NCBI GenBank assembly: GCA_015179045.1
Contig: WHUZ01000035.1
Location: 372,001-436,000, forward strand
Direction of reading: 5' to 3'
DNA length: 64,000 nt
Source: Kalaharituber pfeilii
Lineage: Eukaryota > Ascomycota > Pezizomycetes > Pezizales > Pezizaceae
Within the stretch, counting starts at the first letter, position 1. Each line of letters opens with the position of its first letter. The notes beneath the pieces were generated by a model. That model had not been told where the DNA came from, did not search any database, and saw only the letters and a program-made list of their open reading frames with translations. This document shows positions 46,389 through 57,725 of this stretch, in pieces. A program made the translations under genes and the position numbers.

Positions 46389-49097
46389 ATGAGGGCGAGG
46401 TTTCTGGGCCTATGGCCCAAAATTTGGATGCTGTTAGCCTTTATAGGATTTGTGATTTTTATCACTGAATGCAACGGATCTCCAATCGCTGTTCCGGAAG
46501 CCCCCCTTGAGAAGAGAGCTACCCAGGTGTCGTTGAAAAGTTATACCTACACCAACGGGGTGTTGAGCGGATCGATTAATGTAAGTTTTTTTTTTTTTTT
46601 TTTGGCAATTGTTTTTGTTGCTGCATTCGATTATTGCCCCCCATTTTTTTTTCCCCTGCATTTCGACAATCTTTTGATCAAAAGTTTCTTGGGTCTGACG
46701 TCACATTGCACGTTTTTCGCATTGAAAAATAGATTCAAAACTTGGCGTTTTCTAAAGTTGTAACAGTTGTTTATGCGGTTGGGACAACCTGGACCAGTTC
46801 ACAACAAATTTCAGCCGCTTGGTCTTCGGGGCCAGATAGCGCCGGCTATGAGATTTGGTCGTTTTCTGGATCTGCACCTGGTGCTACTCAGTTCTACATC
46901 AAATACGATGTCAGCGGTTCTTCGTACGCGTCTCCCTTAAATACTAGTGGTAATCGGCGACTGAAATATGAGCTGAAAAAACTAATGGGTTTTCTGCAGA
47001 TACTATGACCCCGGAAACTATCAAAACTATCAGATTGTTGCCTCCAGTGCATCAACTATAAGTTCAACAAGCTCCGCAAGCTCTACCACTTCTGTTCCAA
47101 GCTCGTCTGTTAGTGCTACTGCTACACAAGTTACTTCCACTACCACAACCGCCGGCGCTGGTGGCGGTATCGGCACTGTAACACCTAGCCAGCCTCCACC
47201 AATCCTCCTCTCCAACCCCGGTACCGAAAGCCCTGTCAGCCCCCCGACCGGGTGCGGCAACTTTAACGGTTTGGACAATTGTGCCTCCGGTTCCACATAC
47301 ACATTCCCTAACGCGGCAGAGTCCAGACGTTGGCAGTCACCGCCTGAGGGAGAACCACAGTATGTGTCTACTTTCCAGAATTATCGCGATTTGGTGGGAT
47401 ATGCAGATATTCAGTACAATTCCGCCAGAAACGCGGCGGTCGTCGTCGTCAACGTAGCGTCGCGCACAGGAGAGACATTGACCTACAGCTTCAATGGCGC
47501 CAGCCAAAGCAGCAATACGTACCAGATTCAGAGCACATTCAGCTCGGGATTGGACATTGTCGTCACAAGTTCGTCCGGCAAGAAGTTGACGCTTGAGACG
47601 CTGTACTTCACATGGCAAGCTAACGCGGTTAATCCTCCTTCTGGTACGACCTTCAACGGCGGGCAAAAGGGTGCGATTGTGGAACTGTTCGGGTGGCCAT
47701 ATGATGATATTGCACAGGAGTGTACATTCATTGGAAAGGCCGGCTATATGGGTGTCAAGATCTGGCCGCCCACTGAGCACGTTTGGGGAAGTCACTACTA
47801 CGAGCCCGACAACCAGTTCAGGCCATGGTACTTTGTGTAAGTGTTCCTATCCGCTCTGGTCTGTTAAACATCCATCTAACGGAGGTTTTGAATATAAAGC
47901 TATCAACCTGTCTCATACCGCCTCCACTCTCGCATGGGCACTCGCGCACAGCTCCGAAACATGATTCAGGCCTGTCGCGCTGCAGGAGTCCGCGTCTATG
48001 CAGATGCCGTCATAAATCATATGGCAGCTGGTGGAACAGATATTCAGAACCACAGGACTACTTCGTGCTCTTACTACTCGGGCCGTAACGCTACTGATGG
48101 CTCTCCATACTTTACATCTGGAAATACATATATGCTCAACCCGTACACGGGCCTCCGACCGGCACTGGAGTACCCAGCAGTTCCTTACGGGCCTACAGAC
48201 TTCCACTGCGAGAGGAGTCTGAATAGCTGGACGGACGGGAATATCATTACCAAGGGATGGCTCGTCGGTTTGGCCGACTTGAATACTGAAAAGGCATATA
48301 CACAGGACAGAATCGCGACCTACCTTGTGGATTTGTTGAGCATTGGGTTCTCGGGCTTCAGAGTCGACGCTGCAAAACACATCGGGCCCGCGAGCATGGC
48401 AGCAATCTTGGGCAGGCTCCGTCAAAAGATGGGAGGAAGCATGCCTGGGGACTTCATAACGTGGCTGGAGGTTATTCTAGGCGGAGAATCTTCGCTGTTA
48501 GCATGCGACGGGGGAGAGTGGTCGTGGTACACAAATTTTAACAACCAGCTTTCAGCCAATGGCTTCTCGAGCACGGATATTGCCAAGGTGAAGATCTGGT
48601 CGTCGGATTATCCCAAAGAGCATCCTGCGTGCGGCTCGTGGATCATCCCGGCGAGTCGATTTGCCATTCAGAATGATGATCATGATCAACAAAACCCGGG
48701 GTCCACCTCCAGGGACATGCAGGACAAGGGATCGGTGTTGATCAGGGATAAGGATGTCGCGAAGCACCGCGGGTTTGAGGTGCAACTGTTTACCCGCACG
48801 GATGCGGACTGGCACATCAAGCTTGTGTTAAGCTCATACATGTTTATGGGTAATGGCGCCAGCGGGTTCCCAGATGGGTTGAGTGATTGTTCGCTGTATA
48901 CTGGAACGCAGTCAGTCGCGGGTTGTTTGGGCGTGCCGAAGGACCAGGCATATGTGTCGGAGGCCTGTGGATATTCGATGAGTGAGGGAAAGTACACGAG
49001 GGTACATAGAGACATGTCGATTATCAATGCGATGAGGAGTTGGGTGGGATTGGGGAGCACGACGGCAAGTGCATTGGGGATTTCGGGATGCTCCTAA
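46389..49097 (+). CDS. Secreted alpha-amylase, CBM21 + GH13
   Basis: Four exons (46389-46580, 46733-46923, 47000-47836, 47900-49097) encode 805 residues. Residues 1-34 form a signal sequence (LLAFIGFVIFIT) and EKR (41-43) is a Kex2-type site. Residues 44-142 are a CBM21 starch-binding module (SLKSYTYTNGVLSGSINIQN, AFSKVVTVVYA, FYIKYDVSGSSYYD), closest to the Rhizopus glucoamylase type. A Ser/Thr/Pro linker (145-212) and a beta-rich module (213-335) precede the GH13 barrel. Its conserved regions are DAVINH (442-447), GFRVDAAKH with nucleophile Asp563, acid/base Glu597 in WLEV, and QNDDHD with Asp669; YQPVSY and WPPTEHV are animal-type. It cleaves internal alpha-1,4 bonds of starch outside the cell. 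Only about 136 residues follow Asp669, so the usual C-terminal domain seems short. The start is set by the signal peptide and TATA box. Confidence 0.92.
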
Positions 49098-50080
49098 GAG
49101 GATTTTGAGGAGATTGTACTTCGGTATAAAATCTAATGGGGAAGGTAGAACCGGAGGAGGGTAAGGAAAATTTTCATTCTCAGTGAAGTTGACGAACAAA
49201 GGCCAAGAACAGATTTCGGATGGGTTTGAATTCATGATTGATGTATGTATTGAGATTTTTCGACGGAAGCTTATGTGCTATCTATACCCGGGTTCATCCT
49301 CCTCCTTTGAGGTGTCTGAAGCTGCTATATATCGGTTAATGAAGAAATTATATAGAGGTTAAGCAATGCAAAATCGTGTGTAAGACCAATTAAACTGTCT
49401 CCGTGAGTGGGAATTGTTAGAACGTCCTTATTCCGGGATACATCAACCAGTACCTGAGACTAGCTCAATACTGGTGCACGTACTTAATCGCCAAGGCTTA
49501 GCATTCGCGCAATAAAGGTATGCTACAATACTCGAATAGCCTTGCTCATGGATGAATGTCGTTAAGCCCGTGGTCCATAATAATTTCCGGGTATAGACTC
49601 GAGCACCGATAGGAATGGAGATTAGGTTCAGAAGGTCCAGGTGAAACCAAGGCGGAAATGGACTTGACTTTTGAGAAGGCGAGAAATTGAGCGGTGAAGG
49701 GAGCGGAGGGGAGGAGGGGAAAGGATGAGATGAGAGGGCTTGGAAAACTGCTCATGGTCGATGTTATGTTGATGTTCCCTCGAGGGGCTTTCTCGGCGGG
49801 TGGAATTCAAACTTTCACATCTTGGGCATTGGATGGAATTCTGCACTCTGATTCTTTCGAGGGACGTTGCGTTTCGGCAGTGGGACAGGAGCGGAGGTGC
49901 TGGAGGTAAGCGTTTCCAAGTCGATGTCCTCGAGTGGCTAGATCTACTAAGTATAAATATGTAGATAAATCTTTCGACAGATCCATCACTGCGACAATCT
50001 AATATCCTCGCTACAAATGTTTAAAAGCTGGGGCCTCACTCACAATGTTTTCCCGGCATGTCTTATTCTTCAAGACGCCT

Positions 50081-50150
50081 TCTTTTTTTTTTTTTTTTTT
50101 TTTTTTTTTCAATCCAGTACTCATGTGCAACCCTGCTGGTCTATGACGAG
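50081..50150 (-). mobile_element. Degenerate family-A mini-retroposon
   Basis: A T run of about 28 is followed by CAATCCAGTACTCATGTGCA then ACCCTGCTGGTCTATGACGA, an altered inverse of the family-A core. The family 5' end (TCGTCATAG) is kept. No clear target duplication was found. Confidence 0.5.
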
Positions 50151-52030
50151 GAGTCGAATTTAGTGGCAGGTTTTGTATCAGAGAATATATGTGCTGGAAG
50201 CGCCTTAGTGTACCTTCTCTCCGGTTCAGGTGTTCAACATGGGCGAGGGTGAGACTGCCAGCTAATGAGAAGATATAATGTCTATGATGTGGGTCGCGAG
50301 CGGACGGGCATTCACCGCCGTGACAGCGTCAGCCTTCGAAACCGGAAGATGCAAGCAGGCCGCGATATCGTTGAGAGCCCATAGAGGTCAATCATGCGCG
50401 AGGATTGGGTTGTTTAGCTATTCATCAGCGAAGTTGGGGAAGTAAAACAGTGGTTGAGGTAGTTTTGATGTTGATTTTGAAATCTTGATAGTTCCCGCGA
50501 GTGCACGTAGGTGGAAGGGCGGTGAACTCACCAAACCGGAGTGGTGACGGGCCAGTGGAGGACGACACGCAGTTACCCACACTCTTGAGGCGGCCGGGCT
50601 GGCCATAGGGGTCGAGCATGTGTAACATGCTATCGGACCATAGTCCAATTAGTTTCACTATAGATAGCGTGCTAGTTCTAACAGCGGCTGTGCGTTTGAA
50701 GTACTGGGCTTGCTAGATCTATTTGACATTCCATCCAAAGCTGGTAGGGTGTTGTGTGTGGTTGAGTCGTACGCAGGGAGACGATGTTGGATGCACTTGG
50801 ATTCCGTCGGGTGTTTTCAGGTACTTGGTCTGGACGCCGGTTGGTGAGTCATAGCTCCAGGCCACAAGCCCCATGGTTCTTGGACATACATAACTCTGGA
50901 TGTCCTGCCTTTAGCTATTGCTAACAAGCGTGCGGAGGGAAAAGTATGTCTTTCTGTTTGAACCGTGTGACGTTCTCTTGGAAATGATATCCTTTCTTAT
51001 TTCGGTGCAGAAGAGTTCCTTGGGAGATTCAGTAGGAGATTGGATGGAGTAATGATCCAACAGTCACCTAACCCACACGAGCAGACACACTCACACGGAA
51101 AAAAAAAAGGAGGGAAAAATAAAATTTAAAAACAACAATCTCATCATCACATCTCCTTCGCCTTCCTCTTCTCCCTTTCCTCTGCTCTACTTCCGACCAG
51201 CCTCTTTTGCCCGTGCAATCGTCTGCGTAAACAAACTTCTTCAGGCAATGGCATGGGGTCTCCTACTCTTGATCTGATTCAATCCAATCCAAATGTCAAT
51301 ATCGTAAATGGTTGGAGTGTGGACTGGTGATGGCAATGTGGGCTATAGCCCTCTCCGGCGTTTGTTACGAAAGCAAGTGTGTTGTTGTTTGGAGGAGGAG
51401 GGGGATGGGGGAGAGGTGCAAGGATTTATACACTGGCTCCAGAACAAAGGATTGATTCGATTAGATAAGATAGGACCAAATATTGATAAGATTAGATCAA
51501 CCCCAATTCAATTGCGGCGGCACTAGCTCTGTAGGCCTCTCGAAACACAAGAACGCTGTGTACTTACAGTTCACATATGCTCAGTAACGCGATCCCAGGC
51601 CGCTCGACTGGCGCAATCCGGCCATATTGTGGTCAGGAGAAATCTTACGCCTCCGAAGAACGGTTGGAAATACGCTGCGACTCCACAAAAGTTCAACTAA
51701 CCTACTGCCCGGCCCTGAACATACCTGCCTGTGCTACTCCCTACTGGGATTATTCACAACAATCATTTAAAATTTTACAAAATTCGAACGCCCATTACAA
51801 ATATACACAGAACCTATCTCGTAAAAGACCTATGAACATTTCCAATGCATCACTTATTCAATCCATTGTGTCTTACGTTCTTCCTTTTTCTAAATTCCTA
51901 TACCTAAGAATGTATGCTTCCTCGATCTATGGCAGTACATCCCATCTTCCAAACCAATTGCACATCTCGCTCAGCCGTTTTCGTATATACCAGCTACAGC
52001 CTTTTTTGTTGTTCTCATTTCCACCGCCCT

Positions 52031-52089
52031 TTTTTATTTTTCTTTTCACGTCACGTAACCCCGCTTGCAGCTATTCGCCATAGCAGGGC
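52031..52089 (-). mobile_element. Mini-retroposon family B, 59 bp, 14-bp TSD
   Basis: Perfect 14-bp direct repeats ATTTCCACCGCCCT (52017-52030 and 52090-52103) flank a T-rich tail and the core. Read on minus the core is TGCCCTGCTATGGCGAATAG then CTGCAAGCGGGGTTACGTGA. Confidence 0.88.
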
Positions 52090-52529
52090 ATTTCCACCGC
52101 CCTAACCTCACCAATCGCAACAATTCATTCCTCACTGAACCCCCATTGCATTCACACTCGTAATACCCTATGACATAACCCCAAACCGAGATTTTTCCAA
52201 GACAACAATATGATCAGAGTAAATATCACAAATATTAGGCAACAACCTTTAACGGGAGAGAACAGAAAGAGGAAAATCGGTAGGGAGATGCGAGTACCAA
52301 CAGAAACAGGAAAAAAAAAAAAAAAAAAAAAAAAAAACACCATTACAAGAAAGGCTAAAAGTCAAGCAAGGAGAAAGCGAGACGTGTACACGACAACGTA
52401 ACAAGGAACCGCTGAGGAGTAAAGTAGCAAATCGTTCCCACATAACAAATGACGCAAAACATGATTAGACCATCAAAAAGAGCAACAGAAACAGAGAGAT
52501 GTATGAAGCAATAGAAAAGCAAAAAGTGA

Positions 52530-52562
<33 letters not shown>

Positions 52563-52780
52563 TCAAAGAACCTAAAGTTGCTCCATTTTATATCAAAAAG
52601 TATACAATGGAAGATGTACTTGAGATCAACGCAACATGTGTTCGCCTACACTTACAACTCCACTCACCAGCAGAACATGAGCGGTCTCACAGTGATAGAA
52701 CAGAACTCGAAACGATGTAACAGGAGTAGACAAAATTGTTACAGTAGCCGTTCCACAAGGCGCCAGAGAAAAAGATATGC

Positions 52781-55700
52781 TCACCATCCCTTCTTAGTAC
52801 GGCGGCCCTTCTTCTTTCTAGCAGGATTGTCAAGCGCTCCTCCTAACCATTTAGACTTAGGCGGCCTAGGCTCATCGCTTTCAGGAAGCAGTGCTACATC
52901 CCGTATTCCTGCGAGCAACATCTCCCCATAGCCGCATCTGACATTGTCCACGAGAGCCTGGGCAAATTCTAGCATTGACGGTTTGCCCGCTGTTGGTACA
53001 TCGGGCGCCGATGCAACGGATATTGACACTTCATCATTTGAGAATACTGATGAGGGCCCAGAAGAGTTCGATGTAGAGATAATATTTTCACCGTTAGGTC
53101 CTACCCGGTTAGGCGCAGTGCCCACTTCATTGCCAGCTGCTGCTGCCGAGGGTTCCCTACTCGACGGAGTACTATCTGTAGTGCTGGAGCCTCTTGATGC
53201 GTTCATAGGAAATGCTCCTGATAGCATTAACAGCTGCCTCCTTTTTGCTGCGGCCAAAGCTTCTAACTCATCTTCCAACTTTTTATTTTCTTCGTACTTC
53301 TGGACAGCTCGCTTCTTCTCTTCATGAACAGCCCATCCCCTTCTCACAAGACGTTCTCGCTTGAGTGCAACCTCTGCCTCATGTACAGACTTCTCTCTCG
53401 CTAGCTTTTCATATTTTTCCCATTCAAGATCTCGCTCCGGCGGTAAGTAGCCATTTAGGCCCAAGCCTTCTGATTTACGCCTATGATCAAGAAAGTCTGC
53501 TTCAAGTAGCAAGTTTGTTAACTTATAATCATACTGCTGACTCTTCCGCGAGGCATCTTCTGCAAGCTGCCTGAGCTCATGCCGAATCTGGTCCTTTTCT
53601 CTATCTAATTCACGTATTTGATGCAGATATGGGTCATGGCGTTCTATTGCTGCTGTCTTCATCTGCTGCATCCGGGATTCACCGAAATACTGCATCTCGT
53701 TAAGGATAGATTTATATGGAGATGCACCCATAGATTTCTTCAGATTTGACCGGGCATTCCCTGTCGAAATGCGAGCCGGTGAAGCAGTAGGGGCAGACGA
53801 TTGCGCGAGTTGGGAGCTATTCAGCTCACGCAAAACTGTTGTCGGTGCTGGTATCCTGACGATAAGACTATTTTTTCTATTACCCTCATCGAAGCCATCG
53901 CCTGAATCAATTACCATCGGGTCCGGGGCCGTTTTTTTGTCCTCCCTGGCTGCTAAGGTCTCCGGAAGCTGCGTTGGTTGTGATTGCGATGTTACCAAAG
54001 GCTGCTGCGACTGCGCCGGCTGAGATTGCTGTGGCTGTGTTTGTTGTATTTGTGGGGGTTCTGACGATTGAGGTTGCTGCTGCGGCTGTGGTTCCTGCTG
54101 GGATTGGAGCTTCTGGGATTGTGGCGACTGGGACGGTTCTGGTATCTGAGCCTGCATTGCCGATGGCTCCTCTACTGAGGATGAGGCCACGACTATGGTG
54201 TCTGGTGGATTTTCAGGCCGAGAATCTTCACTGATTCCACTTGTGGCGACTGCCAGCCCTTCGCCCATATCGTGATCTTGATCCCTCCGCTGCATGGCAT
54301 TCATGCTCTCTTGTTCTATTTCGGCACTGACTTTTTTATGCGCTTCCACCAGATCCAATATAGAATCCGTACTCAGTACAACTTTACCCTGGAGCCTTTT
54401 TTTACCATTTACAACCCATGCCTCAAACATAACCTTTTGATGAGTAAATGTCATTACAGTAATTTCCTTCAGGAGGTAGTTGAGTCTCTGCCGCAACTGC
54501 AACTTCTGCCGATCATGGAGAAAGTAGTCATCAATCCTACCGCGCAGTATGACTTCTGGCAAAGACTGGTAAAATTGGTGTGTGATGATATATTGGCTCG
54601 CTTCTTCGTATAGAAGAAATACAGTCCGCTCTAATCGTGCAACCATTTGGGCTAACTCATCTATATAAAAATAAAAAAAAAAATAAAAATTCAGTCAGAT
54701 AAATATTTGTGTGTTGCGTAATACCCATAATTATTTTTCTTTTTCCCCGAATCGAAGGTGAAGTGGGTCGGATGTTCAGGTAGGAGAGTACGAAAAGTAA
54801 GCTTACCTTCGGCAGTCTTTTCAGGATCAACACATTTTTGGAAAAAATTCGTGATCTACGTATACACGGTCATGCAACCACCTCCGTGCTAACGCAAACC
54901 ATTTGAGTCAGTATAATGTACCTTCATGTCGGACAGCCGTCAGTTAATAGTAATTACCTTCCAACCGAAACTCTCTTGCATATTTGTCTTCCACATCACG
55001 AAACCTTTTCAAGATGCACCCACGTACACCGGATACAACCACTGGGGGTGGAGCCGATAGATATGTCACTCCTACTTCTGAATGATTTTGTACCAAAGGA
55101 CCGGAATGCACCACAGGACCGGTATGTAGCATAGGACTGGTATGTGCCACAGGACTGGTACGTACCACAGGACCGGTGGTGGGTTGTGCGGTAGATATTC
55201 GGTTGTGCGATTGTACATCGACAACAGAATTTTCTTCTGCATTAATTCTTGTGGTAGTCGCGTCAGCTACAGGGTTCTCCGGTCTAGAGCCACTGTCATT
55301 TGCAGAGTATTTTGCCTCCGAATCATTCAATCCTGACCTCGAGGCCTCCTCCGAAGTTGTATTCGCCGCAGGTTCGGCATTCTCCATGGCTAAATCTTCC
55401 TGTACGTTCGAAGCCAGAACATCACGGCGGGGCTCGGTTACAACTGTTTCTGGTGTAACAACATTCTTCTCAACGCCGCCCTGCGGCTTATTAACAGATT
55501 CCTGTTCATCTTCGTTTGCACCAGTCCCTTCTGACTCCCCGTCACCTTCAACTCTGGTAATCGACGGAAATTCTCCCATATTTTCCCCATCCACGATAAA
55601 AACCTCCGAAGGCTGAGAGTCCAGCATCCCGCCAATCGCAGAGTTACTAAGTTCCCGCGACGGCGCTTTGTCGGACGACGCATAACTGGAGCCCGTTTCG

Positions 55701-56851
55701 GCTCTCTCCTTCAATATTGCGGTAATAGCCTTGACTTTTTGAGAGAAGGTCGAACGGCTTGGTGGGAATAGTGAAGAGGTATCCCGGTTTCCAAACGCCG
55801 AAATGATATTTGCCGTTCCACCCCGTTCAACCAGAGCAAGGGACCCTGCACTGACCTTAGTAGATGCTGAAGGTCCCTCTTCATCATCCGAATCTATCGT
55901 AATGACCTCGTGCGGCCCGTTTCCGTTTGAGCTAAATGTATTAGTAGCTATATGTGATGCCTTCAACTTCTTGTTCGGCCAGGATTCCGCAGTTGAGGTA
56001 ATTAGCGTAGCATTGCTGTGCTTACTCAAAGCGGTGGCGTTAATACTTGCACCCGCAGTATTTTCTGTATCCAACACCACGACCATAGCCGCACCTGGCT
56101 TTTGCGGCAAAGAGATGGGAAGAGAAGTGGGATTGGGCAAGGCTGTTGCGGCTTTCTGTTCCATAGGAGGAACATCGGACTTGGCCTGTTTGTCAGTAGA
56201 TGCGTTGGCCCGGCTGGAACTCGGAGTCACATCCACAGAGTGCTTTTGCTTGTAACCTGCCCCATCTGAGATAAGGTCAGACCCAACTAAGTCATCGTCA
56301 TCGTCGTCACTTTGTGCAAAGGGTGCTATTCGCTTTCGCTTCCTCAGTTTCTCAGCCGGAGATTGATTGGGTTTGTTCTGGCACAAAATGATGTAAGCAA
56401 ATTACCAAGCAGGGCTGGAGTTTTTCGGTCTTACAAGAGTTGTGGATGGCGACATGCGTTCTTCACTAGTAAGGCTACCTCGGCTTTTAGATTTCTGCTT
56501 CATGGTCGTATACGATGAGGCATCAAACCCTGATATTGAGGAAGTCCCAATGGCGTTGCTAGCCGTTTTTCTGGCAGTAGCGACAGTCTTGGTACCGCCG
56601 CCTGGCATGGTTATTACTGGCGGAAAGGGCACCGCATTCCAGCCTGGAGATTTATCAACAGTTCTGTTAAGCGGGCCCTTTGAGGTTGGGGGTGCGTTGG
56701 TGGTCATGCCCGAAAACGACTGCGTGGGGGCTGAAATGGTACAAGGCACCCAACACGTGTCTTGGGAGTTGGGGGGGGGGGGGGGGGGGGGGGGAAGGTG
56801 CGTAACAACACTTGCTGTGACGGGCAGAATACAGTAAGTTTCACCGACCAT
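52781..56851 (-). CDS. Large coiled-coil protein, unknown function (model incomplete)
   Basis: The gene runs from an N-terminal exon (ends 56406), through 56342 to about 54958 and a 49-nt exon (54855-54807), to a last exon (54660-52781). The 63-nt intron 56405-56343 and the 146-nt intron 54806-54661 keep frame (PAWKRKRIAPF and PEKTAEDELAQ). The join at 54957-54856 is off by one base with the obvious sites, so that splice is unresolved. Features: K/R-rich nuclear-type signal, acidic DDDDDD and TIDSDDEE, long disordered Ser/Thr region, helical ITNFFQKCVDPEKTAEDELA, a Gln/Pro-rich segment, then a long charged coiled coil (DPYLHQIRELDREKDQIRHE) and a basic end (KKKGRRTKKGW). A nuclear scaffold-like role is a guess. 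The ATG at 56851 has a strong context (GCCACCATGG), but a protein-like frame lies upstream. Confidence 0.6.
56771..56794. repeat. Poly-G tract, 24 bp
   Basis: Twenty-four G in a row lie between the start-like ATG at 56851 and the rest of the first exon. As coding sequence it would read as prolines on the minus strand; it may instead lie in an intron. Homopolymers of this length are often miscounted in assemblies, so the frame across it is unreliable. Confidence 0.8.
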
Positions 56852-56895
56852 GGTGGCAAGAAATCAACGAAGGAGGGCATATGTACCTATTCCAC

Positions 56896-57145
56896 CTGTA
56901 CTATAGCCGCAGGAGATTGCCTGGGAAGTCTTTTCAGGGCCTCTAGTGGGGTGAGTTGTGGTGCTATTGCGGTTGTGAGAGTGGGCACCCCTATGCTGCT
57001 GAGCGTACGCAGTGTAAGCCCGGCAGCGCGCGTGAAATGGGCCGAGGATGAAAAATAGATATTTCTGGCTGTGGAGGAGCGGCCGCTCTTTAGGTGGAAA
57101 TAGTGCTCAATGCTATCTTCTAGGGTTGTGGTTGGGCAGTGAGCG
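56896..57145 (-). CDS. Probable upstream exon of the coiled-coil protein gene
   Basis: A minus-strand frame of about 80 codons looks like a folded domain (TTLEDSIEHYFHLKSGRS, ARNIYFSSSAHFTRAAGLTL, SSIGVPTLTTAIAPQL) and ends at a possible donor (CAG|GTGGAA). It has no ATG, so a further upstream exon or start must exist. It lies directly 5' of the coiled-coil gene on the same strand and is probably part of it, but the phase into the next exon cannot be settled because of the poly-G tract. Function not recognised. Confidence 0.45.
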
Positions 57146-57239
57146 TCGAAGGTGAGCAGAGGGGGTGGTGATGCAGGCGGTGCGAGGTGAGCGGAGGCTG
57201 TTGTGAGAAGCGTCAAGCGCAGCGGTGGGACTCGGGGGC

Positions 57240-57725
57240 TTTGGGGCTTGGGGGCTTGGTTGGGGGGAGAGGGGGGAGGGGGGGGAGGGGGGGGGGCGGT
57301 TAGTGCGAGGAGGCCGGGGGGCAGGGGGGTTGCGCCAACAGCTTCTAATGGGCACGCAAGCAGCGCTGCAGCCAAGCGGGGCCCAATTCACAGGAGGCCG
57401 CGGAGACGGCGCGAGTGCAGCGGAGGAAGCAGACGATGCCGGCTGGAGCGGGCAAGAAGACGACGCACCTCTTACTGCGCTCCAGCAGAGCGCTTCCCGC
57501 GTCGGTTAGTCAGCCACCAGCGCTGACCCAGCACGCTGCGGCGTCCGCCCGCCCGGCTGTCCAGCCCTGTCTGGTCGGCCTCTGTGTCGTGCTGCAGCGC
57601 GCCCAGCAATGCAGTGTCCTCCTGGATGCTCGGCGGGGGAGGGGGAGCGGGGGAGGGGAGCGGGGGAGGGGAGCGGGAGCGGGGAGAGAGGGGAGGGGAC
57701 GGCGGGCGGGCGGGCGGTGCGCAGA
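57240..57725. repeat. G-rich, quadruplex-prone tracts
   Basis: Runs such as GGGGGGAGGGGGGGGAGGGG (about 57270-57300) and repeated GGAGCGGGGGAGGGGAGCGG (about 57630-57690) lie upstream of the minus-strand gene, inside a GC-rich block (57090-57960). They may form G-quadruplexes in its promoter region. Confidence 0.6.

Larger units (their letters stand above)
49098..52780. other. Gene-poor interval
   Basis: The start is the 3' flank of the amylase gene. A degenerate family-A copy lies at about 50081-50150 and a family-B copy at 52031-52089. A minus-strand frame at 50425-50658 (77 codons, two Cys) has no supporting features. The end is A-rich 3' flank of the next minus-strand gene. Confidence 0.5.

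Noticed and set aside
51577..52083. 168-codon plus frame
   Set aside because: It overlaps the family-B insertion at 52031-52089 and lies in the 3' flank of a minus-strand gene; no protein features.
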